From Pseudomonadota bacterium (GTDB lineage: Bacteria; Pseudomonadota; Alphaproteobacteria; Acetobacterales; Acetobacteraceae): a DNA stretch of 64,000 nucleotides. The notes under the pieces were generated by a model. The model saw only the letters and a list, made by a program, of their open reading frames with translations, was not told where the DNA came from and did no database searches. Positions 1 to 8,926 of this stretch are shown piece after piece (positions within the stretch are counted from its first letter, which is position 1; each line of letters begins with the position of its first letter). The stretch covers positions 5,531-69,530 of the forward strand of contig JAJXXT010000133.1 of assembly GCA_021780935.1 (NCBI GenBank), in the 5' to 3' direction. The position numbers and the translations under genes are program-made.

Positions 1-1
1 G

Positions 2-1597
2 CTGCGCGCGCCGACGCCGCTGCCGGGCGGCACCGTCGCCATTCCGGCTGCGACGTCCATTCCCGCGAGCACGATGGCGGCGGCGACCAGCGCCGCGGCG
101 CCGATGTCGCCCACGCCGATGTCGTCCGCGCCGATGCCGACGGTGATCACGCCGCCGGGCTCCTATTACTCGGCGGCACCAGTGCCGCTACCGATGCCGC
201 AGGCGCAGCCGGCGGGGATGACGCCGATCACGCTGGAGGCGGGGACGGGCCAGCTGCTGCGCCTGCCGGTGGCGGCGGCGACGATCATGTCCGCGCAGCC
301 CACCATTGCGCGGGTGCAGCCGGCATCGCCCACCAGCCTGTTCGTGATGGGCGTGGGGCCGGGGCGGACGACGGTGATCGCGGCGCGGCCCGACGGCACG
401 CCGATCGCCGAGTATGACGTGATGGTGACGCCGGGGATGCAGACCGGCGCCACGCTGTCCACGGCGGCGCAGCAGCCCAAGGCGGCCACGCCGACGACGG
501 TGACGCCGGCGCTGGCGAGCGCGGCGCAGGCGGCGATCAACCAGTCGGTGCCGGGCGCGCAGGGCGTGCTGGGGCGTGCCGGCGGGCATTCGCTGATCCT
601 GACCGGGACGGTGGCGACGGCGCAGATCGCGCAATCTGCGGTCTCGATCGCACAGGGCTATATCGGGCCGGCGTTCAAGGTGAACAACCAACTGACGGTG
701 CTGGGCAGCATTCAGGTGAATGTGCGGGTGCGCATCGCCGAGATCGACCGGAACATCACTCGCCAGCTCGGGTTCAACTGGCAGAATTTCTCGACCAACG
801 CCGCTTATCATAAGTCTGGCTGGCTGCTCGGGCTGGCCGGGGGTGCCGTCGCGGCCCTTTCCTCCGACACGCCCTATTCCATTCAGGGTGTCGCCACCGG
901 AGCGTTTTCAAAGTCCGGCTATGACGTCAACGGCGTCATCGACGCGCTGGCGCAGGATAACCTGGTAACGATCCTCGCCGAGCCGAACCTGACGGCGCAG
1001 TCCGGCGAGACGGCCAGCTTCCTGGCCGGCGGCGAGTTCCCGATTCCGGTTGCGGCGCAATCCTCGAACGGCGCGCCGACGGTGACCATCGCGTTCAAGC
1101 AGTTCGGCGTCAGTCTGGCGCTGGTGCCGACCGTGCTGTCGCCGAACCGGCTCAACCTGCGCATTCGCCCGGAGGTGAGCCAGTTGTCGACGCAGGGTGA
1201 GGTGAGCGTGCCGTTTGGCACCGGGACGCTGACGATCCCGGCGCTGACCGTAAGACGGGCAGAGACGACGATCGAGCTGGGCAGCGGGCAGAGCTTCGCC
1301 ATCGCCGGGCTGCTGCAGAAGACATCGACGAACGCGACCAACGCGCTGCCGGGGCTAGGCGAGCTGCCGATCCTGGGGGCATTGTTCAAGTCCAACGCCT
1401 TTCAGCGCGGCGAGAGCGAGCTGGTGATCATCGTGACGCCGTATATCGTCCGGCCGGTTTCCGACCCGACGGCACTGCGGACACCGACCGATCATTTCCG
1501 GCCCGCAACGGATCTCGGCCGGATTCTGTTTGGCCGGCAACTGGCGACAACGCCTGCGGGCACGTCGGCGCTCGATGCCGGCTTTATTCTGAAGTGA
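2..1597 (+). CDS. cpaC: Tad/Flp pilus outer-membrane secretin (CpaC/RcpA), 5' end outside window
   Basis: This is the outer-membrane secretin through which the Flp pilus leaves the cell. The frame is open to the left edge. The first ATG is at 74, but the protein from there begins with an Ala/Pro/Met-rich stretch and no signal peptide, so the true start probably lies outside the window. A pilus-secretin N-domain comes first (VAAATIMSAQPTIARVQP region). A BON-like segment follows, then the secretin core with the VRVRIAEIDRNITRQLGFNW stretch. The conserved C-terminal part includes AEPNLTAQSGETASFLAGGE and RPEVSQLS. The cpaD-like lipoprotein starts 7 nt after the stop, as expected for a cpa/tad operon. 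The family is clear; only the start is unknown. Confidence 0.9.
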   Translation: MRAPTPLPGGTVAIPAATSIPASTMAAATSAAAPMSPTPMSSAPMPTVITPPGSYYSAAPVPLPMPQAQPAGMTPITLEAGTGQLLRLPVAAATIMSAQPTIARVQPASPTSLFVMGVGPGRTTVIAARPDGTPIAEYDVMVTPGMQTGATLSTAAQQPKAATPTTVTPALASAAQAAINQSVPGAQGVLGRAGGHSLILTGTVATAQIAQSAVSIAQGYIGPAFKVNNQLTVLGSIQVNVRVRIAEIDRNITRQLGFNWQNFSTNAAYHKSGWLLGLAGGAVAALSSDTPYSIQGVATGAFSKSGYDVNGVIDALAQDNLVTILAEPNLTAQSGETASFLAGGEFPIPVAAQSSNGAPTVTIAFKQFGVSLALVPTVLSPNRLNLRIRPEVSQLSTQGEVSVPFGTGTLTIPALTVRRAETTIELGSGQSFAIAGLLQKTSTNATNALPGLGELPILGALFKSNAFQRGESELVIIVTPYIVRPVSDPTALRTPTDHFRPATDLGRILFGRQLATTPAGTSALDAGFILK

Positions 1598-1604
1598 GGG
1601 TGCG

Positions 1605-1949
1605 ATGAAGCGGCTGCTTCCCATGAGCCTGCTGCTGGCGCTCGGCGCCTGCTCGCTCGCGCAGGACCCGTTCTCCCAGCCCGGCACCTGGTCGCCGACC
1701 TACGACAACCGCGCCAATCTGCGCGCGATGGTCGCCGACCCGCATGACCTCATCGCCGGCCGGCCGATGGACGGCGCCGTGGGCAGCGAGGCGGCCTCGC
1801 CGGTGGCGAAGCTGATCGCCGGCACGCGGGCGCATCTGCCGAACACCTCGGCTGATTCCGTTTATGGTTCGGGCGGTTCCGGCGGTTCCGGCGGTTCCGG
1901 TGGGTCGGGTGGCTCAGGTGGTGCGGGAGGCAGCAATGGGGGCGGTTAG
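1605..1949 (+). CDS. cpaD: short CpaD-like pilus assembly lipoprotein with Gly-Gly-Ser tail
   Basis: This 114-residue protein has a lipoprotein signal (hydrophobic LLLALGAC, lipidated Cys16). It then shows the CpaD-like pattern of Trp-Ser-Pro, Asn-Leu-Arg-Ala-Met-Val-Ala-Asp-Pro and Asp-Leu-Ile-Ala-Gly. CpaD proteins are usually about twice as long, so the second half appears missing. In its place is a low-complexity tail of repeated Gly-Gly-Ser, encoded by a 9-bp repeat (about 1867-1935). The gene sits exactly where cpaD lies in Caulobacter-type loci, between secretin and cpaE. Its last 14 bases overlap cpaE. Whether it still works in secretin or pilus assembly cannot be judged from sequence. 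Confidence 0.75.
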   Translation: MKRLLPMSLLLALGACSLAQDPFSQPGTWSPTYDNRANLRAMVADPHDLIAGRPMDGAVGSEAASPVAKLIAGTRAHLPNTSADSVYGSGGSGGSGGSGGSGGSGGAGGSNGGG

Positions 1950-3165
1950 CACGGGCGCGGTGGCCGAGGCGCCACGCAGCAGCGCCGAAGGTTCGGGCGG
2001 GCTTGGTCGCAAGATCGTCGCCTTCCTCGCCGACGAGGAGAGCGCCAACATCCTGCGCCAGGGCCTGCAGAGCATCGCAGACGAGCTTGACGTGCGGCGC
2101 GGCTCGCTGTCGCAGGCGATGAAGTTCTTCGAGAAGGACGCGACCGCGGAGACGGCGATCGTCGATGTTTCGGGGCTCGAGGACCCGCTGGCGGCGCTCG
2201 ACGCGCTGGCGCGGATCTGCCCGCCCGACATCAAGATGCTGGTGATCGGCGAGAACACCGATATCGCGTTCTATCGCCAGGTGGTGCAGGAGCGGGGGGT
2301 AACGGACTACATGCCCAAGCCGCTGACGCGCGACAGCGTGCAGCGGCTGCTGTTGCCGCATCTGACGGATGTCGGCGAGCTTCCCGCGGGCGGACGCGGC
2401 GGGCATGTGGTGGTGGTGTGCGGCGCGCGCGGCGGCGTGGGGTCGACCACGATCGCGGTGAACACCGCGCTCGAGATCGCGCATGTCAGCAAGGCGCATG
2501 TGGCGCTGCTCGACCTGCACCTGAACCATGGCACCGCGGCGCTCAAGCTCTCCGCGCGGTCGGGGCCGGGGCTGCGCATCGCGCTCGAGGACCCGGAGCG
2601 GGCGGACGCGCTGTTTCTGGAGCGCACGGCGATCCAGATCGAGGAGCGGCTGCGGCTGATCTCGGCCGAAGAGCCGATCGAGGCGCAACTGCGCATCACC
2701 GAGGAAGGTGTGGCGCGGGTGATCAAGCTGCTGCAGCAGAAGTTCAACTATATCGTCATCGACCTGCCGATGCCGATGCCGCGCGAGATGCGTGAGGCGG
2801 TGATACCGGCGCGGCATGTGGTGACGGTGCTGGGCCCGGATATCGCGAGCGTGCGCGACACCCAGGCGATCAAGCGGATGATGCATGGGCTGTGCGGCTC
2901 GGAGCGCGTCTTCACGGTGCTGAACCGCGCCGACATGAAGGGCGGGCTGTCGCTGGCGCTGGTGCAGAAGGGGCTTGAGGGCGGACCGGACGCGGTGATC
3001 CCCGATCTCGGGCGGAAGATGATCGAGACGATGAATCTCGGGGTCGCGGCCCGCAAATCGGTGCCGGCGATCAGCAAGCACCTGGCGCCGCTGGTGCGCG
3101 AGATCGTGGGCATGCGGGTGGCGGGGGAGAAGCCCTCGCTGCTGCAACGGTTGATGAAGCGGTGA
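1936..3165 (+). CDS. cpaE: pilus assembly ATPase/localisation protein CpaE (TadZ)
   Basis: A MinD/ParA-like protein that places the Tad secretion machine at the cell pole. The N-terminal half (about residues 20-130) is receiver-like (KIVAFLADEESANILRQGL, then MLVIGEN and DYMPKPL). The ATPase half begins near residue 155 with a deviant Walker A, GARGGVGSTT, in which the first Lys of the usual KGGVGK is Arg. The ATG at 1936 was chosen because GGGAGG lies 5-6 nt upstream and because the frame upstream reads through the repeat of the previous gene. The 14-nt overlap with cpaD suggests coupling. The protein has 409 residues, normal for CpaE. Confidence 0.92.
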   Translation: MGAVSTGAVAEAPRSSAEGSGGLGRKIVAFLADEESANILRQGLQSIADELDVRRGSLSQAMKFFEKDATAETAIVDVSGLEDPLAALDALARICPPDIKMLVIGENTDIAFYRQVVQERGVTDYMPKPLTRDSVQRLLLPHLTDVGELPAGGRGGHVVVVCGARGGVGSTTIAVNTALEIAHVSKAHVALLDLHLNHGTAALKLSARSGPGLRIALEDPERADALFLERTAIQIEERLRLISAEEPIEAQLRITEEGVARVIKLLQQKFNYIVIDLPMPMPREMREAVIPARHVVTVLGPDIASVRDTQAIKRMMHGLCGSERVFTVLNRADMKGGLSLALVQKGLEGGPDAVIPDLGRKMIETMNLGVAARKSVPAISKHLAPLVREIVGMRVAGEKPSLLQRLMKR

Positions 3166-3175
3166 GGGCAGGCGG

Positions 3176-4627
3176 ATGAAGGTCTTCGGCAGGCGCGAGA
3201 TGGAGGCGGTGCACCCGTCGGCGACGGCAGCTTCCGCGTCGGCAGGGGCGAAGCCGGCTCCCGCCGCGGTCGCGCGTGCCGCCTCGGGGGCAGGGGAAAG
3301 CCCGGCCGCGACGGTGGCGGCGATGATGCCGGTCGCGCCCGCGCCGGTCGAGGCCGTTGCCGCCGCGCCGACCGCCTCGATGGTGCTGGCGCCGCTGCGC
3401 GAGCGGGTGCTCAAGCAGATCGACACGAGTGTGGCGACGCTGCTGCCGGCGGCGGAGCTGGCGCGCCAGATCGAGCAGATCATCCACGAGATCGGCAACG
3501 AGGACCGGCTGGAACTTTCCGCCAAGGAGCAGGCGGCGCTGGCCGAGGAACTGGCCAACGACATGATCGGCTACGGGCCGCTCGAGTTTCTGCTGCGCGA
3601 TGATTCCGTGGCCGATATTCTGGTCAACGGGCCGACCAACATCTATGTCGAGCGGCGCGGCAAGCTGGAGCGGGCGGATATTCGCTTTCGTGACGCGCAG
3701 CATATCACCTCGATCTCCCAGAAGATCGCGACCCGGGTGGGGCGGCGCATCGACGAGAGCAGCCCGATGGTGGATGCGCGGCTTGCCGACGGCAGCCGCG
3801 TCAACATCATCTTTCCGCCGCTGGCGATCGACAGCCCGTGCCTCTCGATTCGTAAGTTCACCAAGAAAAAGCTGGATTTCGATGCGCTGGTGGCCTACGG
3901 CGCGATGACGCCTGGGCTGGCGCGGCTGCTCGGTATCGCCGCGCGCTGCCGGCTCAACATCATCGTCTCGGGCGGCACGGGTTCGGGCAAGACGACGATG
4001 CTGAACGCGCTGTCCAACATGATCGAGCATTCCGAGCGGATCATCACGGTCGAGGACGCGGCGGAGCTGCAGCTCCAGCAGCCGCATGTGGTGCGCCTGG
4101 AGACGCGGCCGGAGAACCTGGAGGGCAGCGGCGCCATCACGCAGCGCGACCTGGTGCGCAACGCGCTTCGTATGCGCCCCGACCGCATCATCATCGGCGA
4201 GGTGCGCGGCGCCGAGGCGTTCGACATGTTGCAGGCGATGAACACCGGCCATGACGGCTCGATCTCGACCATCCACGCCAACACGACGCGCGACGCGATC
4301 GCGCGTATCGAGAACATGGTGCTGATGGGCTTCAACCTTCCGATCCGCGCCATTCGCCAGCAGATTGTCGGCGCGCTCGACCTCATCATCCAGATCCAGC
4401 GCATGCGCGATGGCGGCAGGCGGGTGGTGCAGGTGACGGATGTGGTGGGGATGGAGGGCGATGTGGTGACGATGAGCGACATCGCGGCGTTCGAGTTCGA
4501 TCGCGAGGATGCGCGCGGGCGGTTGCAGGGCCATTACACGATCGGGCCGGCGCGGCCCTCGTTCTGGAGCCGGCTCGAATATTTCGGGTTCGACCGGGCG
4601 TGGAACGAGGCGATCAAGGAGGCGTGA
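3176..4627 (+). CDS. cpaF: pilus assembly ATPase CpaF (TadA)
   Basis: The GspE/VirB11-type ATPase that powers Tad pilus assembly; it acts as a cytoplasmic hexamer under the inner-membrane platform. About 75 N-terminal residues are Ala/Pro-rich and poorly conserved. The conserved part carries YGPLEFLLRDDSVADILVNG, a Walker A GGTGSGKTT near residue 265, an Asp box (TVEDAAELQL), a Walker B (RIIIGEVRG) and a His box (GHDGSISTIHANT). The length is 483 residues, usual for CpaF. It starts 10 nt after cpaE and ends one nucleotide before tadB. Confidence 0.97.
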   Translation: MKVFGRREMEAVHPSATAASASAGAKPAPAAVARAASGAGESPAATVAAMMPVAPAPVEAVAAAPTASMVLAPLRERVLKQIDTSVATLLPAAELARQIEQIIHEIGNEDRLELSAKEQAALAEELANDMIGYGPLEFLLRDDSVADILVNGPTNIYVERRGKLERADIRFRDAQHITSISQKIATRVGRRIDESSPMVDARLADGSRVNIIFPPLAIDSPCLSIRKFTKKKLDFDALVAYGAMTPGLARLLGIAARCRLNIIVSGGTGSGKTTMLNALSNMIEHSERIITVEDAAELQLQQPHVVRLETRPENLEGSGAITQRDLVRNALRMRPDRIIIGEVRGAEAFDMLQAMNTGHDGSISTIHANTTRDAIARIENMVLMGFNLPIRAIRQQIVGALDLIIQIQRMRDGGRRVVQVTDVVGMEGDVVTMSDIAAFEFDREDARGRLQGHYTIGPARPSFWSRLEYFGFDRAWNEAIKEA

Positions 4628-4628
4628 G

Positions 4629-5585
4629 ATGGGCATCGGCCTGATCGTTCCGCTGATGATGCTTTTTGCGGTGCCGCTAGTGGCCGTGGTGGTGCTGCGG
4701 ACAGACGGGCAGGGGCGCAAGCTGGAGGCGCGGGTCGCGGGACTGGTGGGGCAGGCGCATGCCGGCGCGATCGAGGCGCAGACGCGACGCCTGCGCCTGG
4801 TGGAAGCGCGCAGCGGCGGCATCGCATCGATTCTGCGCCGGCTCGTTGCGATGCCGGAGAACCTGCCCGAGGCGCGCAAATACCCGATACCCGTGGTGGT
4901 GCTGATATCGGTGCTCGTCGGCACGATGACGGTGGTGTTTCTCAACCTCTATCTGCCGCTGACCGTGGATATTCCGATCGGCATCGTCGTCGGCATGATG
5001 TTCCTGCGCTCGATCTTCACCTCCGAGATGCGTGCCTATGGGCGCAAGCTGCGGCGGCAGATGCCGGACATGATCGAGCTGATCGTGAGTTCGACGTTGG
5101 CCGGACTGCCGGTGGCGGAGGGGTTTTCCAGTGTGGCGCGCGAGATGCCATCGCCGACCAAGGAAGAGTTCGCACGCATCAGCCGCGACATCATGCTCGG
5201 GGTCTCGGTGGATGAGGCGCTGATGCGGATGTTCCGGCGCACCAAGGTTTCGGAATACGCGATTTTCGCGGTGACGCTCGGCGTGCAGGGGCGCAGCGGC
5301 GGCAAGCTTTCCGAGGTGATCATGCGGCTCGCGGACACCATCCGCCAGCGCATAGCGATCTCCGAGCGGGCCGGCGCCATGGCGGCGGAGGCGAAGTTTT
5401 CCGCCTATGTGCTGAGCGTGCTGCCGTTCATCGGCGGCGGCATCATGGCGACGACCCAGAAAGGGTTTCTGGGGCCGCTGATCAACACCACGCGCGGCAA
5501 TCATCTGCTGTTCATCGGCGGCGTGTCGCTGATCTGCGGCTGGTTCACGATGAAGCAGATGATCACCAAGGCGACATCGGAGTAG
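4629..5585 (+). CDS. tadB: Tad platform protein TadB (type II secretion F family)
   Basis: Inner-membrane platform protein of the Flp pilus machine, working with TadC and CpaF. The ATG at 4629 directly follows the cpaF stop and gives a 318-residue protein. It opens with a membrane segment (IGLIVPLMMLFAVPLVAVVV). Further hydrophobic segments lie near residues 85-125. The T2SSF domain (MPDMIELIVSSTLAGLPVAEGF) follows, with terminal membrane segments near the C terminus. The frame continues open upstream inside cpaF, but that extension is unlikely because it removes the usual TadB N-terminal membrane segment from its position. Confidence 0.93.
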   Translation: MGIGLIVPLMMLFAVPLVAVVVLRTDGQGRKLEARVAGLVGQAHAGAIEAQTRRLRLVEARSGGIASILRRLVAMPENLPEARKYPIPVVVLISVLVGTMTVVFLNLYLPLTVDIPIGIVVGMMFLRSIFTSEMRAYGRKLRRQMPDMIELIVSSTLAGLPVAEGFSSVAREMPSPTKEEFARISRDIMLGVSVDEALMRMFRRTKVSEYAIFAVTLGVQGRSGGKLSEVIMRLADTIRQRIAISERAGAMAAEAKFSAYVLSVLPFIGGGIMATTQKGFLGPLINTTRGNHLLFIGGVSLICGWFTMKQMITKATSE

Positions 5586-5599
5586 GTGGGGCAGGGACG

Positions 5600-6622
5600 A
5601 TGGACCAACGCGTTCTGCTGTTCATGTTTCTTGGCTCCGGCATCGTGCTGCTGGTGGCGGCGGCGACGGTGATGCTGCTGCGTGAGGCGCGGGTGAGCGA
5701 CCTCGAGGGACGGATCATGCGGCTGTCGCTGGCCGCGCCGGCGGGCGGCACCGATATGCGGGTCAAGCAGGGCGTGCTGACGCGCCTGTTGCAGGGGCTG
5801 GGCCAGGTGGTGCGCAACCGCACCAAGATTTATTCCGATAACGATCTGAAAGTGATCGAGGCGGTACTGGAGGCGTCGGGGCTGAACGCCAAGCGGCTGC
5901 TGCCGGTGGTGATCGCGGTCAAGGTGCTGGGAATGGTGCTGACGCCGATCGCGGTGATCATCTGGGGTGTGTTTGCGCATATGCCGATGATGCGCATCGT
6001 GGTGTTTGCCGCGATCGGCCTGGCGGCGGGAATGCTGGTGCCGGAGATGGGGCTGAAGCTGCTGCGCGGGCCGTATGTGAAGGCGCTGCAGCGCGGCGTG
6101 GTGGATGCGCTTGACCTGCTGGTGGTGTGCGCCGAGGCGGGGATGGGGCTTGAGGCGGCGCTCGAGGAAGTGGCGAAGCAGATGCGCCAGTCCAACAACG
6201 CCATGGCTTCCGCCCTGACGCTGCTGATCAATGATCTGCGGGTGCTTTCGGACCGGCAGCAGGCGTTCAATAATTTCGGCGAGCGTTCCGGTGTCGATGG
6301 CGTGCGGCGGATGGCGAGCATCATCGCCCAGTCGATGCGGTTCGGCACGCCGCTGGGCCAGGCGCTGCGCGCGGTTTCCAACGAGCTGCGGCGCGAGCAG
6401 ATGACGAAGCTTGAGGCGAAGGCGGTGAAACTGCCCTCGATGCTGATCTTTCCGCTGGTGCTGTTCATTCTGCCGGCGCTGTTCATCGCCCTGCTGGGCT
6501 CGCCGATGATGCGGCTGATGGACACGATGTACGGCGCCGGACACAAGGCGAAGGCGCAGCAGGCGACCGGGGTGCGCCCGCTCAAGCCCGCTAATTTCCA
6601 TCCGATCGTTACACATAAGTGA
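5600..6622 (+). CDS. tadC: Tad platform protein TadC (type II secretion F family)
   Basis: Second inner-membrane platform protein of the Tad system, 340 residues. It has an N-terminal membrane segment, two central ones (VIAVKVLGMVLTPIAVIIWG and the following VVFAAIGLAAGML), the T2SSF domain (VVDALDLLVVCAEAGMGLEAALEEVA) and a C-terminal pair of hydrophobic stretches (LIFPLVLFILPALFIALLG). It begins 14 nt after tadB, and its stop at 6620-6622 overlaps the reading region of tadD. Order and spacing match known tad operons. Confidence 0.93.
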   Translation: MDQRVLLFMFLGSGIVLLVAAATVMLLREARVSDLEGRIMRLSLAAPAGGTDMRVKQGVLTRLLQGLGQVVRNRTKIYSDNDLKVIEAVLEASGLNAKRLLPVVIAVKVLGMVLTPIAVIIWGVFAHMPMMRIVVFAAIGLAAGMLVPEMGLKLLRGPYVKALQRGVVDALDLLVVCAEAGMGLEAALEEVAKQMRQSNNAMASALTLLINDLRVLSDRQQAFNNFGERSGVDGVRRMASIIAQSMRFGTPLGQALRAVSNELRREQMTKLEAKAVKLPSMLIFPLVLFILPALFIALLGSPMMRLMDTMYGAGHKAKAQQATGVRPLKPANFHPIVTHK

Positions 6623-6651
6623 AACGATATCTATCCGTAACGGAGCGTGCC

Positions 6652-7719
6652 ATGACGACGCTTTCCCTCCAGACGCTGCGCCGGCTCGCGATCATGACCA
6701 GTTGTGCCGCGGTTTCGGCCTGTGCGGCGGGCGGGACGGCGCAGCCGCAGCTCACGGCGGCGAGCCGGATGCATGTCGCCGAGGCGGCTGCCGCGGCGGG
6801 TAACGTGAAGCTCGCCTCCTCGATGTATGGCGAGGCGGCGGCGATGAACCCGTCCGACAGCAAGCTTCAGGTTCAGGCGGCGGACGCGATGGCCAAGCTC
6901 GGGCAGATCGGGCCGGCGCGGGTGCTGATCGATGCGCGGCTGAACGCGCGCCCGAACAATCCCGAACTGCTGACGGCGGCGGCGCGGCTGGCGATCGATG
7001 CCGGGGACACGCGCGAGGCGCTGGCGATGTATAACCGGCTGCTCGCGGTGCGGCCGGGCGATGTCGATGCCAAGGTGGACAAGGCGGTGGCCCTCGACCT
7101 CGTCGGGCGGCACGAGGCAGCGCAGGTGCTGTATCGCGAGGCGCTGAAGCGGCGCGCCGGTGACCCGGTGATCAGCAACGACCTGGCGATGTCACTGATG
7201 CTGCAGGGGCATGTGCGCCAGGCGACCGCGGTGCTGGCGCCGGTGGCGAGCGCCTCGGACTCGCCGGGGCGGGCGCGCGACAATCTCGGCCTGCTCTATG
7301 CGTTGCAGGGTGACAAGGAGCAGTCTCAGGCGCTGATCGGCAACCGGCTTTCGGCGGAGGACGTGGCGCGGATCGCGCAGGCGGTGGACGGCCGTGCGGC
7401 TTCCGCGGCACCGCCGATGAAGCTGGCGGTGCAGCGCTCGGCGACGGTGCCGGTGGCGACGGCGGCGGTGGCGCCGGCGCATATTCCGGGCACGGCGATC
7501 GCGCTGGTCGAGCCGTCCTCGGCGCAGCCGGGCGCGGCCATGCCGGCTTCGGGTGAGGCGGGCGCGGTTCCCTATGCGGCGGCGAGTGGCGACGGGGCGG
7601 TTGGCGTGCCGTTCCTCACCGACCCCACGCATCACCATCATAAAAAATACTGGATACGCGCGGAGTACACCCGCTCCCACATGCCGCTGCCGCCGCCGCC
7701 TCCGGCGGCTGGGGGCTGA
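6652..7719 (+). CDS. tadD: Tad lipoprotein TadD, TPR repeat
   Basis: TadD-type lipoprotein, thought to help the secretin assemble. The ATG at 6652 follows GGAG at 6642-6645. It yields a lipoprotein signal ending in VSAC. An upstream GTG at 6619 would overlap the tadC stop but would place 11 extra residues before the signal. Residues 30-220 hold TPR helices (ALAMYNRLLAVRPGDVDAKV and similar). The C-terminal 100 residues are Ala/Pro/Val-rich and end with His and Pro runs (THHHHKK, PPPPPP), which are not part of the family core. It is the last recognisable tad gene here. Confidence 0.88.
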   Translation: MTTLSLQTLRRLAIMTSCAAVSACAAGGTAQPQLTAASRMHVAEAAAAAGNVKLASSMYGEAAAMNPSDSKLQVQAADAMAKLGQIGPARVLIDARLNARPNNPELLTAAARLAIDAGDTREALAMYNRLLAVRPGDVDAKVDKAVALDLVGRHEAAQVLYREALKRRAGDPVISNDLAMSLMLQGHVRQATAVLAPVASASDSPGRARDNLGLLYALQGDKEQSQALIGNRLSAEDVARIAQAVDGRAASAAPPMKLAVQRSATVPVATAAVAPAHIPGTAIALVEPSSAQPGAAMPASGEAGAVPYAAASGDGAVGVPFLTDPTHHHHKKYWIRAEYTRSHMPLPPPPPAAGG

Positions 7720-7911
7720 GACGCACGGGCGGCGCGAAGGAGCGTCGCCGCCGACGACGGACGAGACGGATCGAGCACGGACGAAGGCCGGACAAGACGA
7801 AAGCGGAACGAGACGGACGGAGAACGATATGCCTGCCGCCTAACGCCTAACGCCTGACGATACCCACGACACCCACGACACCCACGACTTTCCGGATTTC
7901 AGGAACGAGGC
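7720..7911. repeat. intergenic region with 7-bp and 9-bp tandem repeats
   Basis: A 192-bp gap after tadD. It holds CCTAACG, CCTAACG, CCTGACG at 7839-7859 and three copies of CCCACGACA (last base changed) at 7863-7889. The first part (about 7740-7830) is rich in short GACG/ACGA motifs. No hairpin with a T run was found, and no clear promoter could be picked. The repeats lie just upstream of the ClpP-like lipoprotein gene. Confidence 0.6.
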
Positions 7912-8913
7912 ATGAGGCATTTGTTGCGCGCCGGCAGCGGCGCGGCGCTGCTGCTGTTGGCTGCTTGTTCGAGCGCGGTGCCGGTGGCGCCGACGGCGGA
8001 TGCGTTCCTGCCGTCGCCGGGGGAGAGTGCCACCGCATTTGAGAACCGGTGCCTCGATTTTGTGAGCCAGCATGCCTCGTTCGGCGAGGCGGCGACGTGC
8101 ATGAACCGCGCCGGGCGCATGCGGCGCCAGGATGGTGGAAGGCCGCTGGCGCAGGGGTCGATGACCGCAAATCTGGCGACGTCGGGAGTGAGATCGGCGG
8201 CGCTGCCGACTGGGCCGACGCCGCTGGCGCCGATGCCTGTCTCGGCCCCCACGCCCGTGCCTGCCGTGGTGTTGCCGTCTGGCGGCGCGCGTTCTGGTGG
8301 GCTGCCCAGCGCGGGATCGCCCGGCTCGGGGCTGCCTGGCTCGCGGTCCCCGGGGACGGTGGCGCGAGTGGTGGCGGCACCGGCGCGGGTCTGCGGCACC
8401 TCCATCACCGAGGGCAGTGGCGATGGCGGGCGGACCGTCGGCGTGACGATCAGCGGCATGATCACGCTGGGCTGCCAGGCGCGGCTCCAGCGCGTGGTGG
8501 CGACGGCACGCGCGCACTATCCCAAAGGGCAGCTTTATTTCGTGCTGAACTCGCCGGGGGGCGCGTTGCAGACGGCGATGCGGATGGGGCGGATGGTGGA
8601 GCTCGACCGGCTGCCGGTGGTGGTGCCGCCGGGGGGGATGTGCGCCTCCGCGTGTTTTCTGATCCTGGCGGCGTCGCGGACGAAATACGTTTCGCAGACC
8701 GCGCATGTCGGCGTGCACAGCGCGGCGGAGAGCCAGCCCGGGCATGAGACCGAGGGATCGAAGGCGGTAACGACGGATTTCGCGCGCATCCTGGCGCAGC
8801 TCGGGGTGCCGTCCTCGATCGTCGGGCATCTCGTGGAGACGCCGCCGGGCAAGATCTACTGGCTGACCCCCGATGAGCTGATGGCGATGGGCGTGCGGCT
8901 GCTGCCGACATGA
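7912..8913 (+). CDS. ClpP-like (COG3904-type) lipoprotein, copy 1
   Basis: Predicted lipoprotein of 333 residues with a signal ending LLLLAAC (Cys19). A Pro/Gly/Ser-rich region follows, then a C-terminal ClpP/crotonase-fold-like domain from about residue 165. That domain has a NSPGGALQTA loop, a MCASAC motif whose Ser stands where ClpP-type enzymes carry the nucleophile, and HVGVHS further on. This pattern is known from periplasmic ClpP-like proteins of unknown substrate. Proteolysis is inferred from the fold, not shown. A paralog follows 13 nt downstream, so the two probably form one transcription unit. They could act on pilus or envelope proteins; the only support is their position after the tad genes. 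Confidence 0.75.
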   Translation: MRHLLRAGSGAALLLLAACSSAVPVAPTADAFLPSPGESATAFENRCLDFVSQHASFGEAATCMNRAGRMRRQDGGRPLAQGSMTANLATSGVRSAALPTGPTPLAPMPVSAPTPVPAVVLPSGGARSGGLPSAGSPGSGLPGSRSPGTVARVVAAPARVCGTSITEGSGDGGRTVGVTISGMITLGCQARLQRVVATARAHYPKGQLYFVLNSPGGALQTAMRMGRMVELDRLPVVVPPGGMCASACFLILAASRTKYVSQTAHVGVHSAAESQPGHETEGSKAVTTDFARILAQLGVPSSIVGHLVETPPGKIYWLTPDELMAMGVRLLPT

Positions 8914-8926
8914 GGAGATGCGGGCG

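Noticed and set aside
1864..1935. Gly-Gly-Ser repeats considered as a CRISPR-like array
   Set aside because: Units are 9 bp without spacers and are translated as a low-complexity tail.
1750..3564. Long open frame antisense to cpaE
   Set aside because: It is a by-product of GC-rich codons. The sense strand holds clear cpaE and cpaF, and the antisense translation is a low-complexity His/Arg-rich string.
7863..7889. CCCACGACA repeats considered as a CRISPR or iteron origin
   Set aside because: Only three short units, no spacers, and no replication gene nearby.
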